Below are positions 10,701 to 24,700 of a DNA stretch of 64,000 nucleotides, one piece after another. This stretch comes from Paralvinella palmiformis (lineage: Eukaryota; Annelida; Polychaeta; Terebellida; Alvinellidae), in the NCBI GenBank assembly GCA_025642065.1, contig JAODUP010000409.1:271001-335000 (forward strand). Direction: 5' to 3'. The notes under the pieces were generated by a model, which saw nothing but the letters and a program-made list of their open reading frames with translations, did no database searches and had not been told where the DNA came from. Both the position numbers and the translations under genes were made by a program. How positions within the stretch are numbered: position 1 is the first letter of the stretch; every line of letters starts with the position of its first letter.

Positions 10701-13700
10701 CCTAATCCATAACAGATGTTTAATTACACATAATAATAATCTTAGCTAGTAATGTGATTATATTGGGATAATCTAGCATGTAATTATGATTTTACACATT
10801 ACATATATAAATAAGCAATATAAATCAAATAAAATCAATTATTTACTAGTCACGTTCCTACACCAATCATAATCCACTTTGAAAATGAACTAGCTTAGAC
10901 TCCATCACTGACTTCAGTATACAGTTCAGTCGTCAATTGAGCATCAAAACATGAAAGAACAAATACCAGCCCAAATGATCCACAAGCAGTGTGTCCAGTG
11001 ACTATGACAGTGTTGATAGGAACACCACTCAACACAGGTGTTCCACTGAGCACTTTAATCTAACTGATCATCACAGACCAGCAAATGGAGAACACTGGAC
11101 CGGTCTCATGTGTGTTGATCTATCATTAATCAGAAGAACAATAACTTGTAACATAAGAACAGCTCTCTGGATACCCAACACAAAAAAGACAGGCTTCACA
11201 TTCTCAAAAATGAAGGTATCAGTAGCACATTACATTTCATTTTGCTTGACTCCATATATGTTACCTGCATGCCATGGGTTAATGTTCATATATAGGGGGA
11301 AGGGTGTAATCTGGGGGAATTGGTTTTCAAACAGAGGACCAAGATAACCAGTACTGATTTAGATTATGACAGAAGTGCAGCACAGTGACACACCTGGTTT
11401 CCAGAGAGCGTCCTAGCTACAGAGAGTAGTCATGAGGGCTATAATCAATAAAGGCAATATAGGCTTTGAATAGGCCCAGTATGATTACCGTAGGCTGCTT
11501 ACAATCCAGTTTCATCCCCCAAAGCACTACTAATGTTCATGAAATTAATCATAAAATTATGCCGTCTTATGTGTAAATGGAAGTTAAAAATTTACAAAAG
11601 CACATAGCTGAATATGAAGACAAAAGGGAAGCAACAGATGACTGGATTCAGAAAAATTTCTTTGTAGACATTTCTATACTTTACCAGTAGGAAAGGCTTC
11701 AACCGAGCTCATAATGTGATTAATGGCATCAGTGTCTCTTGGCAAGAGGACATGATGCAAAATATTAACATGCCTTGGTACCTGAATTCTGTTGCAAACC
11801 ACATTACCAATTAGCTGACGGTGATATCCCCCTAATATTACTTATTAGTTAAGCAACTCATTAACTGTTCATACTCATCAATATCTGTGATATTTTTTCA
11901 ACAATATGTTATTTACCTTTGTTTATCTCTCATTGCAGAAGTAACTTGGTTAGTTTATAAGTAAATCAGACTCTTGATCTGGTGCCTCTGTGCGATACCT
12001 TACTAACAAAATGGCAGCGATATCAACAGTACTCAGCTCACCACATTCCTTTTGGTGAAAACAGGGGAAATATCAAGCCAGCCGTAGTGCTACACTTCTA
12101 AGGGTGCTTCATACTTTCTGCAGCATAGTAGTTTCTGGCCGGGAACAGTCTCTAGCTGTGACAGTCCATAACAATATCATTAATTGTGCTTGGCTGAACA
12201 TCACCAGACAGGGAGGCCGGTGAAGCGCCAGTAGAGCAGGCAACACTAGCCTACCAGTCAGTATCCCACTATCACTCAGATGTAAACGATTTAATTACCC
12301 CAACTTTGTCATCTGCCCCAAGGTTCTACCAAGTCTGCTTTGATGTCTGCTCCATACTCCCGGTCCCTAAGATAATAGTCTGGCCATTCCCCTGAGCAAG
12401 ATCTCTAATACAGCATAGCCTGTCTCTGGAGAATTGTGCGGACTTCCAGTAAAGCACAGACTAGAAGAGCTACACAGTTTGAGGGTTGGAAGTACAACTA
12501 TGTGTTATAACTGACAAAAACCACTGACCAACAATCACAAACAAAAAACACCAAGTCTATACACTACCAAAAATTTAATTATTTCAAGCCCTTTTAAATA
12601 ATATCATAATTTGCAGTTTCTGAGGTGCTTTATATACTGGTGCCTAAAGCAACTTCACAGCAGTGTTAATCGGCTTACCATCCAGGCATAAATAACAAGT
12701 GTTCTGGTACAGAAGGACAACAGAAAACTTTCATACCTCCACAATCCCTGACAAATATACAAGGACATATTTTTGGTTATTTGTGCGTTCTCTAATTTAT
12801 CATATACGCAAAATCCACTTCAACAGTTCATATCAGAAGTTATAAAAATGGTGCACAGTTTGCCACTAGCACAACTACTCAAAAACAATCAACGCTTAAA
12901 GATGACACCAACCAGTGGTATGCGAACAGCTCTACCTTTATCAACTATTAAACGTGACACACTAAGCCACTGAGCACACTAAAGTCATTATCCAGTGGCA
13001 GGCTACCGGGAGGAAGCAGGATTCAGCGGTTTTTGATGTGCTGATTGCCTCAGCTTAGCAGAGCTTAGCGTGGCTTGTTCCTCGGCACAGGGTGCTTTGT
13101 CTATCAGCTCACTAATCTACGCTTTACATTGTCCCCGAGGGCCAGACATTTCATGGACATCATGTCTGACTGCCGCAGGGACGCCATGCAATTACAGATT
13201 TCACCCATCTCGTTTCATTAGCAGAAGGTGTTGACTAGCTATGAGGGAAATGAAGAGGGGTGGCACGCGGCCTAGCCATTCTCAACCGATACTACAAACT
13301 GCCAGTAGTACCATCACCGAGCACTGTCATCAATGGACGTTACCTTGCCTTAGCTGGAGTTACCTCAAGCCCAAGCACGAGACTCACCCCAAGCGCAAGC
13401 CATCAGACAGAATGAAGACAATGCAATTTCCAGAATCTGGCCTCACATACAACTTAATATCCGCATTACGTTACAGACACATCAAGCAACATTCTGTCAA
13501 GATTCCCGAATAAATGCCTACACGAGCTTGTCCACATGACAGAGGTATGTACGTAATTTGCTTCCAGTCAGGAGTTGATAGGTTCCATTCTGTGGTCTCC
13601 AGGTATTAGATTCGTATCTAGGTAACTAGTGCAGAATTAGAGGCATTATGAGGAGCTGCCAGGCAAAGCTGGAAGACTTAGAAATCAGCGGCGACTTGCC

Positions 13701-16700
13701 ACTTCACTACACGCCAATGACAAAATGGCGCGAGATAAATCAACCACAAGATTTACTTGTGCTTCATGTGGCCTGTGACAAAGCTGGCATCCTTAGACGG
13801 CTATCTCATCTAGTTGTATTAATTTGACCAGTGCGGAAACCACACACGTGTGATCTTGGCAGCTTTTACATGCAGCCGAAGGCTTTTTCCTGTGGTATTT
13901 CTGCCCTCCACCACTATAACCATACTCTGGCTGTCTATTATGTAACCTGGTATTTTCCAGCTGATATAATCGAAGATGTTTCTCAAGGAAGCACCAATTC
14001 ACGAAAGGAGCATAAAACTAGTAATAATCTCAGGCTTTGGTCTCTGCTTCATTCAATAGATGACAAACCCCAAACTAGATTGGCAACATAAACAAGAGGT
14101 GTGCCAAGATGTCTTCAAATGCCATTTACAATCAAAGAACTTCACTAAACAGGAACTGATCGTAATAATCACTAAGTCAGGAAACACTGACTAGCAAACC
14201 AAGTCAATGACATGTTCACCGACAAAACGAAACCACGAAGTCAAGGCCACGGAAAACGCTGTCTGTGTCCGATAGCCGGGGAGAACACAGCACTGGAATC
14301 TCATGCAAGCGGCAAGGCTAAAACAACGCCAGCAGGTTTATCAAAGGGATGTATAAAAAACCTAATGCAAATTACCAATTATAAACTTCCTGCCGCGTGA
14401 GTGTTGCGTTTCAGAACTGTTCAGCTTTCCTAGCAGGAACGCTGCACAAAGATACTACTCAATTCAGCCAGATTATGCTGAGTGGTCACAAAACCACAAA
14501 GTACCTACCTTTCTGCCTAAAATCTGATTTATTGCTGCCGATTCTTTTAGTGTACACTCCTCAATGACCTTCTGGCGTTCCTCTTTCATAAAAAGCATGA
14601 AGGCATTGAGGGGTTTTCGAATATAGGGCTTTTTCTTTTCAGGCTGTGGATTTGAATTGATGTCACGATTATCGGGGACTCCTTGTAATGTATTTGGCCT
14701 GCAAAATAAACAGCATGGCACGATTGTACACACTGCCCACCATACACAGTTAATACATTGTGGTACTCACCCTACGTCCCAGTATTTGGTTAATGGCTGC
14801 TGACTCTTTCAATGTGCACTCCTCTATAACCTGTTGTCGCTTTTCCTTCATGAAGAGCATAAAAGCATTGAGTGGTTTCTTGATTTTTGGCTGCTTTGAT
14901 TTTGGTTCTGGCGAAGGGGGCATACCATTGTGGAGGCTGTGACCCTCCGGATGAGAATAGTATATTTGCTGCCTGCCAACAGAAAACATGCTGTACTCAT
15001 AATGGGCGGCCGAAACAGAGCAAGGTGATGTTATAATGTGCCAAAAAAGTGCAAAAATAGTGTGAAAACAGCATAACGCCAAACAGCTTATAGTATTAAT
15101 GAATGGTAACCAGTTTGCATATATCTGTATAAATATGGGTAAATAGGTTTTAGTACGAGTCGCAGGCCTATAGGCAGCAGCAGTTTGGAAACATAAAACT
15201 GCTGAAAACTAAAGAAAGCACTGTTGGTGATAAGACAGATTTGTTCTTATCAGTAGTTGTTTGATTTGGAATTGCCACAAATACAACAGCCAAGCACCTA
15301 TAGATTAGAAGTAAACAAGAAATATATGACCTAAGTTATCACAGCAGTACATACACAATAAACTAAGCTTTCACCTAAAATAAAATAAAGTAACATCACT
15401 GACATGTTCTGAAGAACGTTGGAATGATTATTATTTTTGGTCATGATTCAATCCAAAATATTGACCTGAAAATTAAAGAAAACCCATGCATAGCTGGGGA
15501 CATTTACAAGAGTACAATGATTGAGATTCAAGCCAAAACAGTGACATGATCAGTGGTAGATGACAGCTGACAGCTGAGTAGGTATAATTTACACAACTAC
15601 AATCTGAACGAAGTGGATAGGTTGGGGGATGGTGGGAATCCACATTATCTAGAGCACCACGGGTCAGTATTTGACCGGCTAAATGTTACATGCCATGGAC
15701 ATATCAAAGGACTGGTAATAAGGGCCACCGCCAGCACAGGAAGACATCAGCCGACTAACATGAAACAGGACGATGGAGAAAATTGGGCGAGGACAAATTA
15801 CACATTAGGACGGGATCAGGTCAATGCGGTTCCTATTGCATGCCGCATGGCAATACATCCTTGTCTGGTGGCGAAACGTCTCGTGGCGCAGTGCAAAACA
15901 GACAATAGTGGTGGTTATCTAGTGATAAATTGTGTGGGTGATTGTGCACAATGCCCCTTGTGCTATCATGTATTGTGCACTAGCCAAATGGTGGAGAGGA
16001 GATGGTCCCAAGTGTTATTATGGCTGGGCCGGATGTTAAGTATGCTCAGCAGACCGTGTCATTTCTAAAATACACGCCAATCAGGGGACAATCCAAGAAA
16101 ACTGAACAAAATATGCTGATGGTTAACACATTAAGTAAAAACCAGTGGCAGTTGTTATTCACATATTGGGAAAGACCATTAAAGTTCACAACCTATCTGG
16201 ATCAGGTCAGAGGTCGGTTAAGAAGCAGTTTTTCCACACAGTGAGCGCACTGTGACGTGTTGAAGATGACAAGACCAATATGCTGACCAGAATTTATCAG
16301 CTTCACAACATTCTTCTGAGCGTATGAACTCTCATGGAGAGACACTGAGGTGACAGATGTCAGCAAGACAACTATGACAACATCTGGTACGTAAACGTGT
16401 TGATGGCTACGGTGTGGGGACTTCTTACCTAGATGTGGTTAAATAATATTAACTTGTCCAGTCATGCTGTCTGCAAAACTTCCCACAACATAAACTGTGC
16501 TAAGGGCCAGAGGTTAGAAGTTTATGAATGGGTGAACCGTGTCAAAATGATTAAAGATTTCACGGGTCTGCCAACTACAGAAATGTATAAAATCTATAGT
16601 TGGAGGATTCTGAAAATTAGACACTAACAATGAACAAATGTTAGCTCACAGAAGAGCTGTTTTTCTCATGAAGTAAAAACAACACACATATTGTTCGAAT

Positions 16701-19700
16701 TCAGACGAACCAATTGGCAAGAGAATTATGAAAAGATATCAGCTACCTTGCACAGGTGTATATATATATTCTTCTTAATACAGCTTAAAACCTGAAAGAA
16801 AATATCTCAGATGGATAATAAAAAATATTCAGCATTGAGCCAGCTAAGTCCAGAGTGTAATGTAATGTAATGGTGGGTGGCATTGAAATATATTTTCACA
16901 TATGCCCTAAAATGCTGCTTGAGGGTTTATCAGTGACAGTAATATCCCTGTGCTTTGGGAGAAATCAGTACAAGTGGCAAGATTATATTTACACAAAAGA
17001 TGTAGTTTGCAAATCATTACTACACCTAGCATGTGGGTTGCTAAATAAATTATTTCATTGACAAAGAAGCCACTATTAACTCTTGGCAGATATACCACCC
17101 ACAAATACTTAACCAAATTTGTAATTCAGGCTAGGGACATGTGAAATACTGTAAGAACATTTTACAAATTTAGTAGGAATAGTCAACACAAAAGATATTT
17201 CAGAAACTAAAAAAGCTAATCACTTAGTATATCACTAATATTTTACTATAAGAACATTTTATAGTTTAAAATATAATCCACCTGATTCATATATTAATTT
17301 TACTTTCAAGTTCTCCAGTGTTAGCAGCTGTTCTGAACTGATTATCCGTATGCACTTTTACTATAAACTATAAAACCCAGCAAAATCAAGAAAGGACCTA
17401 TGTGTGTATGTGTGTGTGTGTGTGTGTACGTGTGTGCGCGTGCATGCATGGGGGGGTCATCCCATTGGGTATATATCTAAATCCAGTTATTTTTAAACAC
17501 ACAGGAACGGTCTGGACTAACAAACCCAAGCATTAGAGCCCTGTGGTATGGTCTGGCTGTTGAAAACCATCAACACCCCTAAGAGTATCTTGTTCCTAAT
17601 TATCAGTTAAGGACAACTAATCTACAATAAACCATCTCTTCCAACCAATCAAACACTAACAGCTAACCCATCCAGTGAGATAGTGTAAGATCATTCAGAA
17701 CCCATTTATATTCTATATAAATGTTCTACCCCTCAGACACACAGCTACACATCAACTGTGGGAAATTGTGTCATATTTATTGGATAGATACATTCAATCT
17801 GGGTTAAGGAATGATATTTTTTACTTACTGAACTAAACAGAATTGTATAAAGAAAGCTTTGAAGGTAATTAACTATAACTTGTGTCTGATTTTATGATAT
17901 GGCTCTGTAATAAAATAATTTCAGAAACTGATTAATATAATTATATCGGTGCTCTTTGTTGGTTAGTGGACCTGTGATGACAAAATCGACAGCTAACGTT
18001 TTCTATAAATGTACTTTGTTATCTCACAACATACTAATAGTCAATATTATCATCCACATCAAATAAACTACAAACTAAGAAAAACTGCCATTAAAATGGA
18101 ATATAGCTACATTACAGTGTTACTTAAATGTTAAAATGATGTTTGTAATCTGATACTAGAAATCCTTATTTGTGGATGGTTTACAATATTTTGTCATGAT
18201 ATTTGAGATAAGTAAATCTTACCTATGACTGTCTCCATTAAGCAGACCACTAATTTCTTGTTTGGGTCCTGGGGTGACTATAGCAGCAGGCGGTAGATGT
18301 GATAGACCTGGTGGTAATATACCAGGCGGACTAAATCTTGATAGTGGTGAACTATTTAATGATGAGTGATATGAAGCCCTTAATCCTGCTGCTGATATAG
18401 GGTAACCGGGAGGACCAGGCCTGAAAACAGAACGGAAACATAAATATTTCCAATACAAACAGAATCCAGCAATTAATTAATTAGCAAACATCTTTATCCA
18501 AACGGTGCCAATGTTTACCAAACTAATTATGCCTTTTAATCAGTTTCAGTGGTGAGCTTAGATATTTTGACATTATTAAAAAATTATGTCCTAATGTGCC
18601 AGCTACATTTTTTTTCATGAGGCAGGTCAACTTCACAAGACTCTCAATTATTATTTTAACTTGAATTGAGAAAAAATAACTACATTCCACCTGAGAGCAA
18701 TCAAAATATTACACATCTAGCCACCAGACACCAAATCCTGACAATCCCCTTCCCCTAATAACAACCTGCCCACAGCAGAATCACCTACAGTTAAGGTGTC
18801 ATATTTTTCACACTAAGTCATAATTTCTTAGAAAAATCAGTCACTCTGAGCTGGGTATTGCTTTTAATTTATCCAGGCACAAAACCATCATACAACATGT
18901 TAAGCGGAGTACCCTAGTATCTCCGTCAACACCCAAATTCTTAGAATCAGACGCAACAGCAACCTGCTGCCCTGCCAGCCAACTGCCTGAAATCATTATT
19001 GTGTAGAAGGTTCTTTCTGGAATTGGCGGGCAACAAAGAAAAGGCCCTTAAATGCTGTAACACACCAGACTACAAACTTTTCCCAGTCAGCCACAATACC
19101 TATACTACTCAAATACTCCATTCTCTGGGGTAACTGTCAGGGCCGAGAAGCCTTTAATATTGTTTTACATGTTGCCTCACGCTACTGGTGATCATGTAGA
19201 GAGAGACCTATAGGATAATGCCAACTTAGCCACGTGCCCAACACACTTCATACACCAATTAGATCCAATGGCTTAGTGCTCCCATTGTCTTTGATGTCGT
19301 TCTTAGATACAACAGTCAGAGAGGTAAACGGACACTCTATCCCTTTGAAATTTGCCTGCGTCTGCTCCAGTCAGATCTGGAGGGGGAGCGCTATATAAGT
19401 TGGCAGACAAGTTGATATCAGTCATCCTGGAACTGAGCAGAGAAAGTAAACTTCCAGTCGGCCTATTAGACTATTGTGGAGAAATAGAGGCTCAGTACAC
19501 ACCCGCACACTTGATGAAGACAAAACAAAATTCAGCCTCATGTTCGTTGGCTTGCTTGGCTGCCTGCCTGCTGGGAAAAGGCTTCTGGCACTATTTTAGC
19601 AGGCAGTGGGTAAAAAAACGCCAACTGATCGGCATTATCATTTACTCCAACATCTAGCGCACCATCACTGGGGGGGAATGACGCCTTGGAGTAAGTGCTG

Positions 19701-20045
19701 TAACTAAATGCATGATGTGAGTTAGAACCACAAGAGGAACATTCGCTAAGCTAGTCTGGGAAGGCAAACACTGATAGGAAAGAAAACCGAGAGAAAGGCA
19801 GCGCGCACAATCTGGCTGCTCGGATCACAGTGATGTTCTGATTCTGTTTGCCAAAGCAACAAGCAGAGGCCTGCTGCTCAGCCTGACAGGAGTTCTAACC
19901 AATCTATTTGTGAATTGTCCTACTGTTTGTAAACTCTCTCTGGTGGCATATCTAACATGACAGTTTACAGTGTTTATTCAATCTTGATGCGGTGGCAGAC
20001 AGTCCAGAATGGGGAGGGGATATCAGGTGGAATGCCAGTACCGTA

Positions 20046-20085
<40 letters not shown>

Positions 20086-21620
20086 ACCCTCTCTTCAACT
20101 ATTACTGTCTGCTAGCCTAACTACTCTTTAAATTCATAGCTTTTCTCAGGTGAAGGGATCAGTTAAGCATTACCCAGATTGTGTCTATAGATTACGTCAA
20201 ACTGCCAGATCATGGTGACAGTCTCCTTAGTTATATAAAATCAAATTTTTTCAATGGAATGACTGATATTAACAGAAAAAAATACAGTTAGTTTCAACTA
20301 ATGCCCAAGAGAAACAAATATTAGCATACAAATATTGTGTCCTTTCTAGAAAATGAAGACTTTTCCATTTACACTCCTACTGTTCATGTTGATGAGACGA
20401 ATGGGCAAAAATAGATAAACATCTATCATATGCATTAAAATTTATAAGCCAAAATTCTGAAGATTTAATTCCGATACACACCATGTGTACAAAACCTATA
20501 CTAGTGTAGGCACCTGACAGACATGAAGTGCGTGTGACTTTTAACCCTAACACAGATATCAACCAGTTAACAGTAAGTATAGCTGTCTGCCGATGGAAAC
20601 AGATTTCATCTCTGATGTACAACCAACAGCTGTACTCTGTGGAAGAAACACAGATATGACTTACAGCAAAAACACTGACTGACACACACTCACTGACTGA
20701 CACACAAAAAAACACACACACACACACACACACAGGATATGCTACCTAGCCACAATAAACAAAGAACATCCCACACTCTCGGCCGGTCAACACAGAGAGA
20801 CTGTAAAGATTATTTATACACATCTGTTAATGGTCTTATCCCACCCAGTCAAAAGAAAAAAAATTGGAATGTGTTCTATATGCATGTGTGTATTATGTAT
20901 ATCATTAGGAGCCTGAATTACACCTGGTAACACTGACACCTAGTATTAGATTCCAAAACAGATCCAGAAATGAAACAGAGAATAAGAGATAGTTAGTAAT
21001 GGTTTGTCTTAATTAATTACTAGATTATGAGTCATTTAGTAAAGGTGTGAGTTGCATTTTATTACCATGCAGTTTAACAAATGGGAATATCACAAGCCAT
21101 TCAGTAGTATATCATTCACTTAAATGTACATTTTGTTTTAAATCAAAAGGAGATGATCATTAAAAAAATTTGCTTAGAAGTACTGACAAGGAAAGAACAC
21201 GGTTTTCATTAGTGTGTCTGTACCAATTACAGGGAAAATGCCAAAATGAAGGAATGTGTACATCATCAAATATTACGTGCCTCCATTCAATTGAAATTCT
21301 ACAGCCCAAACTGGCACATGTAAACCTTAATGAGTTGTGGCCAATTATAAGAATGGGAACAATTCTGTTTAAAAAAATGCCGTTTAGCCATTACTGGCAT
21401 CAGTAGTAAAATGCAAAGATTAGTAACGGGATATCTGAAGGGTGTCTTAAACCAGACCACATCAACGGTAATCTAGCAACCAGCAATACATACAGAGCAG
21501 CTCTGAAAAACCAACAGCCTTACATGGTACTAAAACTTGTTTTTAAACTGAAATACAAATACCACTTGGGTTGGTAATTTCCTGTTATGATGCACTGCTT
21601 ATGTTATCTGATGACAGATG

Positions 21621-21715
<95 letters not shown>

Positions 21716-24700
21716 AATGACAAATCTGTCTTCATATGGCAATTGTTATTCAATCATCACCATGTCCATACCTACATGGATAGGGTCAAATTATGTTGGA
21801 TGACCTTTTCTTCAATAGTATCAAATATTTGAGCACAGTCTTGTTGAAGTCACACAAGTGCCTTTAACAGACTGTTGTTCATGGACAAAAAATGCACCAA
21901 GCAGCAGTCACAATTGATTCCACGCGTCGCATTAAATGCTACATATCCAGCACAGCTATTAGTATTCCAACATTGGATTCCCCAACTGGCAACAAAAAGA
22001 AACGAAATTGTCCCCAATGTCCAATTTCGATCTGGAGCACAGCCACTTCATTCTTTATTGGTGTGAACATAACCTCGCTTTTATTGTGGAATGAGTGCAA
22101 GTAAAAGTTGTCACCATTGTGTTCTAGCCTTCATTCTCTACTCAATTTGTTGACCAAACACGACTTGAATGACTTGAATCTTGAACGGATGATTTCTCCA
22201 GCCTTTATCAGTGATTTTCAATGAAGCTGTTCGGGTTTGCCTCATTTCAAGTTGTAATCATCAGGCTTCTCCCCTCGCTGCTGTCACATTAATAACCAGA
22301 ACCTATTTCCTTGGTGTAAACCAGTACTACTGTATAACACCTGGAAAATTAGCACAGTTGATGTACAGCATGCATAAACCTCCAGAATAGAGAAACCATT
22401 TTCGAAAAGCACCATCCCCCCACTGTTATTAAAAATAACATACTGGAGATATGAACAAGAAATCAGCAGACTTATAAGCTAAGTACTAGTCTGTGTTTCC
22501 ATATACATCCATGACTGTATCTAGTTCCACCATGCTTTACTATCAAATCAAGTGATCTTTACAGAGTTAACCAGGATTAGCTGAACGAGATGTCCTCCAA
22601 GGGCTAGAAATAGCGCCCCTGGTATCTGATATCTGGTACAGATAGGTTTCCAGGCATACCAGTACACGAACTGTATTACTTGGGAACAAACAGTAGATCG
22701 TGGTCTCTTGCACTAAACCCCCCCCCCCCCTACCTCTGCCACTGTGGTCATTCGCTGCAGCTTATTACTGGCGACCTAGTAGTATAAGGATACGAGGAGG
22801 GGATAAGTGCTGTAACTGGTATTTAGTGGAAGTCAGGTGATCTGAAGGGTTACGCTGACAACTAATAGCACAGCGGACAAGTCCTCTCCAGGCCCACTCG
22901 GTGTGCGATGCCTCGCAGGTCTCCATCGGTAGTCAGCCATACCCAGACCGAGGGAGCCTGCCAAGTGAGGGCCGCACTCATCTTACTTAATCACAATTCA
23001 ATTTCTTCATTACCGACTGGGCCATGTGTTCATGTCTGGATCAATGGGCCATTGCCTTCACCACCAGGGAGACTGGTATTGACAGAATTATTAGCGCAGA
23101 TCCGCCCCACTGCCATTAAACGGCCTCCTTTGATCAAACTAAATCTCTTCCACCCATCAGCGAGAGCGGAGATCACTCGACTGAAAACCAACACGGCCAA
23201 CATCACCAAGCCAATGAGTGGACAAATCACAGTACAAAGCCGCTGAAATCTGGTGCTTTATGTCTGCGGATTGACCATAACAATGCCACACCAGAAGTCG
23301 CCAGCCGAATGCTAGGCCAAACAGGAGTAAATGCCGTGCTTAACGGTCTTACATCTACACAAACAGTAGACGCCAGCTATAATTATACACTGATATTTTC
23401 CGAATCCCAATAATATGACGCGCTATTTATCTGTGTGCAGCACAAATGTACAAACGTCAATACGCGGTGTAAGCCAATGAAGCACGATCAAAACAAGGAC
23501 TTCACCTACCGCACAAAAACCGGATCAGATCAAGGCGGGCAAAGAAACGTATTTATTTATGGATGATGGTCCGCCATATCAAATGTGACAAGGAATGTGC
23601 CGAGATGAGTATCAGAACCACTGGCGGATTTGTTTTATGAGATGGAAGAAGTGCCGAGGCAATGGCGGACTGGCAGGTAGTTGGCTCAGAAGACCACCAA
23701 GCGAGATCAAAAGCTGACCCGAATGTTAGAAGGGCTTTGCGGGGGACTTGCTGCCTGACGCCGTCTGACTGGTTCCAAGATCAAAAGAGACATGTACACC
23801 TGTTGGCCAAATGAGCACGGAGGACCTCTGGGTCTCAGCTGTCCATCCACCTGATATGATACATTCACTGTGTCAGCGCACTGTGCTCCATTAGAGCCCA
23901 TCCCCCATGATGACCCAAGAGATTGTGTTCATCATCGGAGTAGGAGGGGACATGTTACACAAGCGCAAGCAGTCAGAGTGCAGATTCACCACTTTACTCA
24001 ATGCGCCATCATTATGATGGCGAAAAACAAATGGGAATGCTGTGAATCACAGCACAAAGGGAGCTGTCCACGCGGAAGAACTGACTAGGTAGCTTAACAT
24101 CATGACCAGGGTTACAACTCGCAAGCCATATTACATATATGTAAGAAGTGGTCGGGGACATGCCCCTACTCCCCCTACAGCCATCAATCAATGAGACCCG
24201 TCAAAACTCAATCCCGAGACACCACTGATGGAGTCTGGCACTAAATGAAGCTGCCTTCTTCCGACGACAGTCACCTGCCTCCGCGGTTCCCCAGTCCCCA
24301 GTCCTCAACCAGGCAGGCCACCTCCCCCAGAGTCATTAACCTAGGAAGCTCTACAAAGGAACTCATCTAAAATCGAGACTTCTCCAACATTTTCGGTGGA
24401 TGAGACAGCAAGAGCTGCTGGCTTAGGGATGGACACATTTAACACAAACAAACCTCCACATATGATATGTTATCCACCATATCCTCCTTTTACTACAATA
24501 ATGCCATAAAGTCCCCAAATGCAATTCCGGCCCCTATCTAGATCAGCAATTCTCTAACTTCATGTGCAAAACCCCTCATTCACATTGTTCCACATTCAGT
24601 GTCACAGAACAGCTTCTCGACCACCTTCATCAACCAATGGAGAAAGAAGATTGATTCACATTTGGCTTGCTGTCTATTGGCTTGCCCTGTTATCAGTCTT

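Noticed and set aside
15613..16068. 151-codon plus-strand open frame in intron 6
   Set aside because: No motif, no repeat-family similarity that I recognise, and composition like the surrounding intron.
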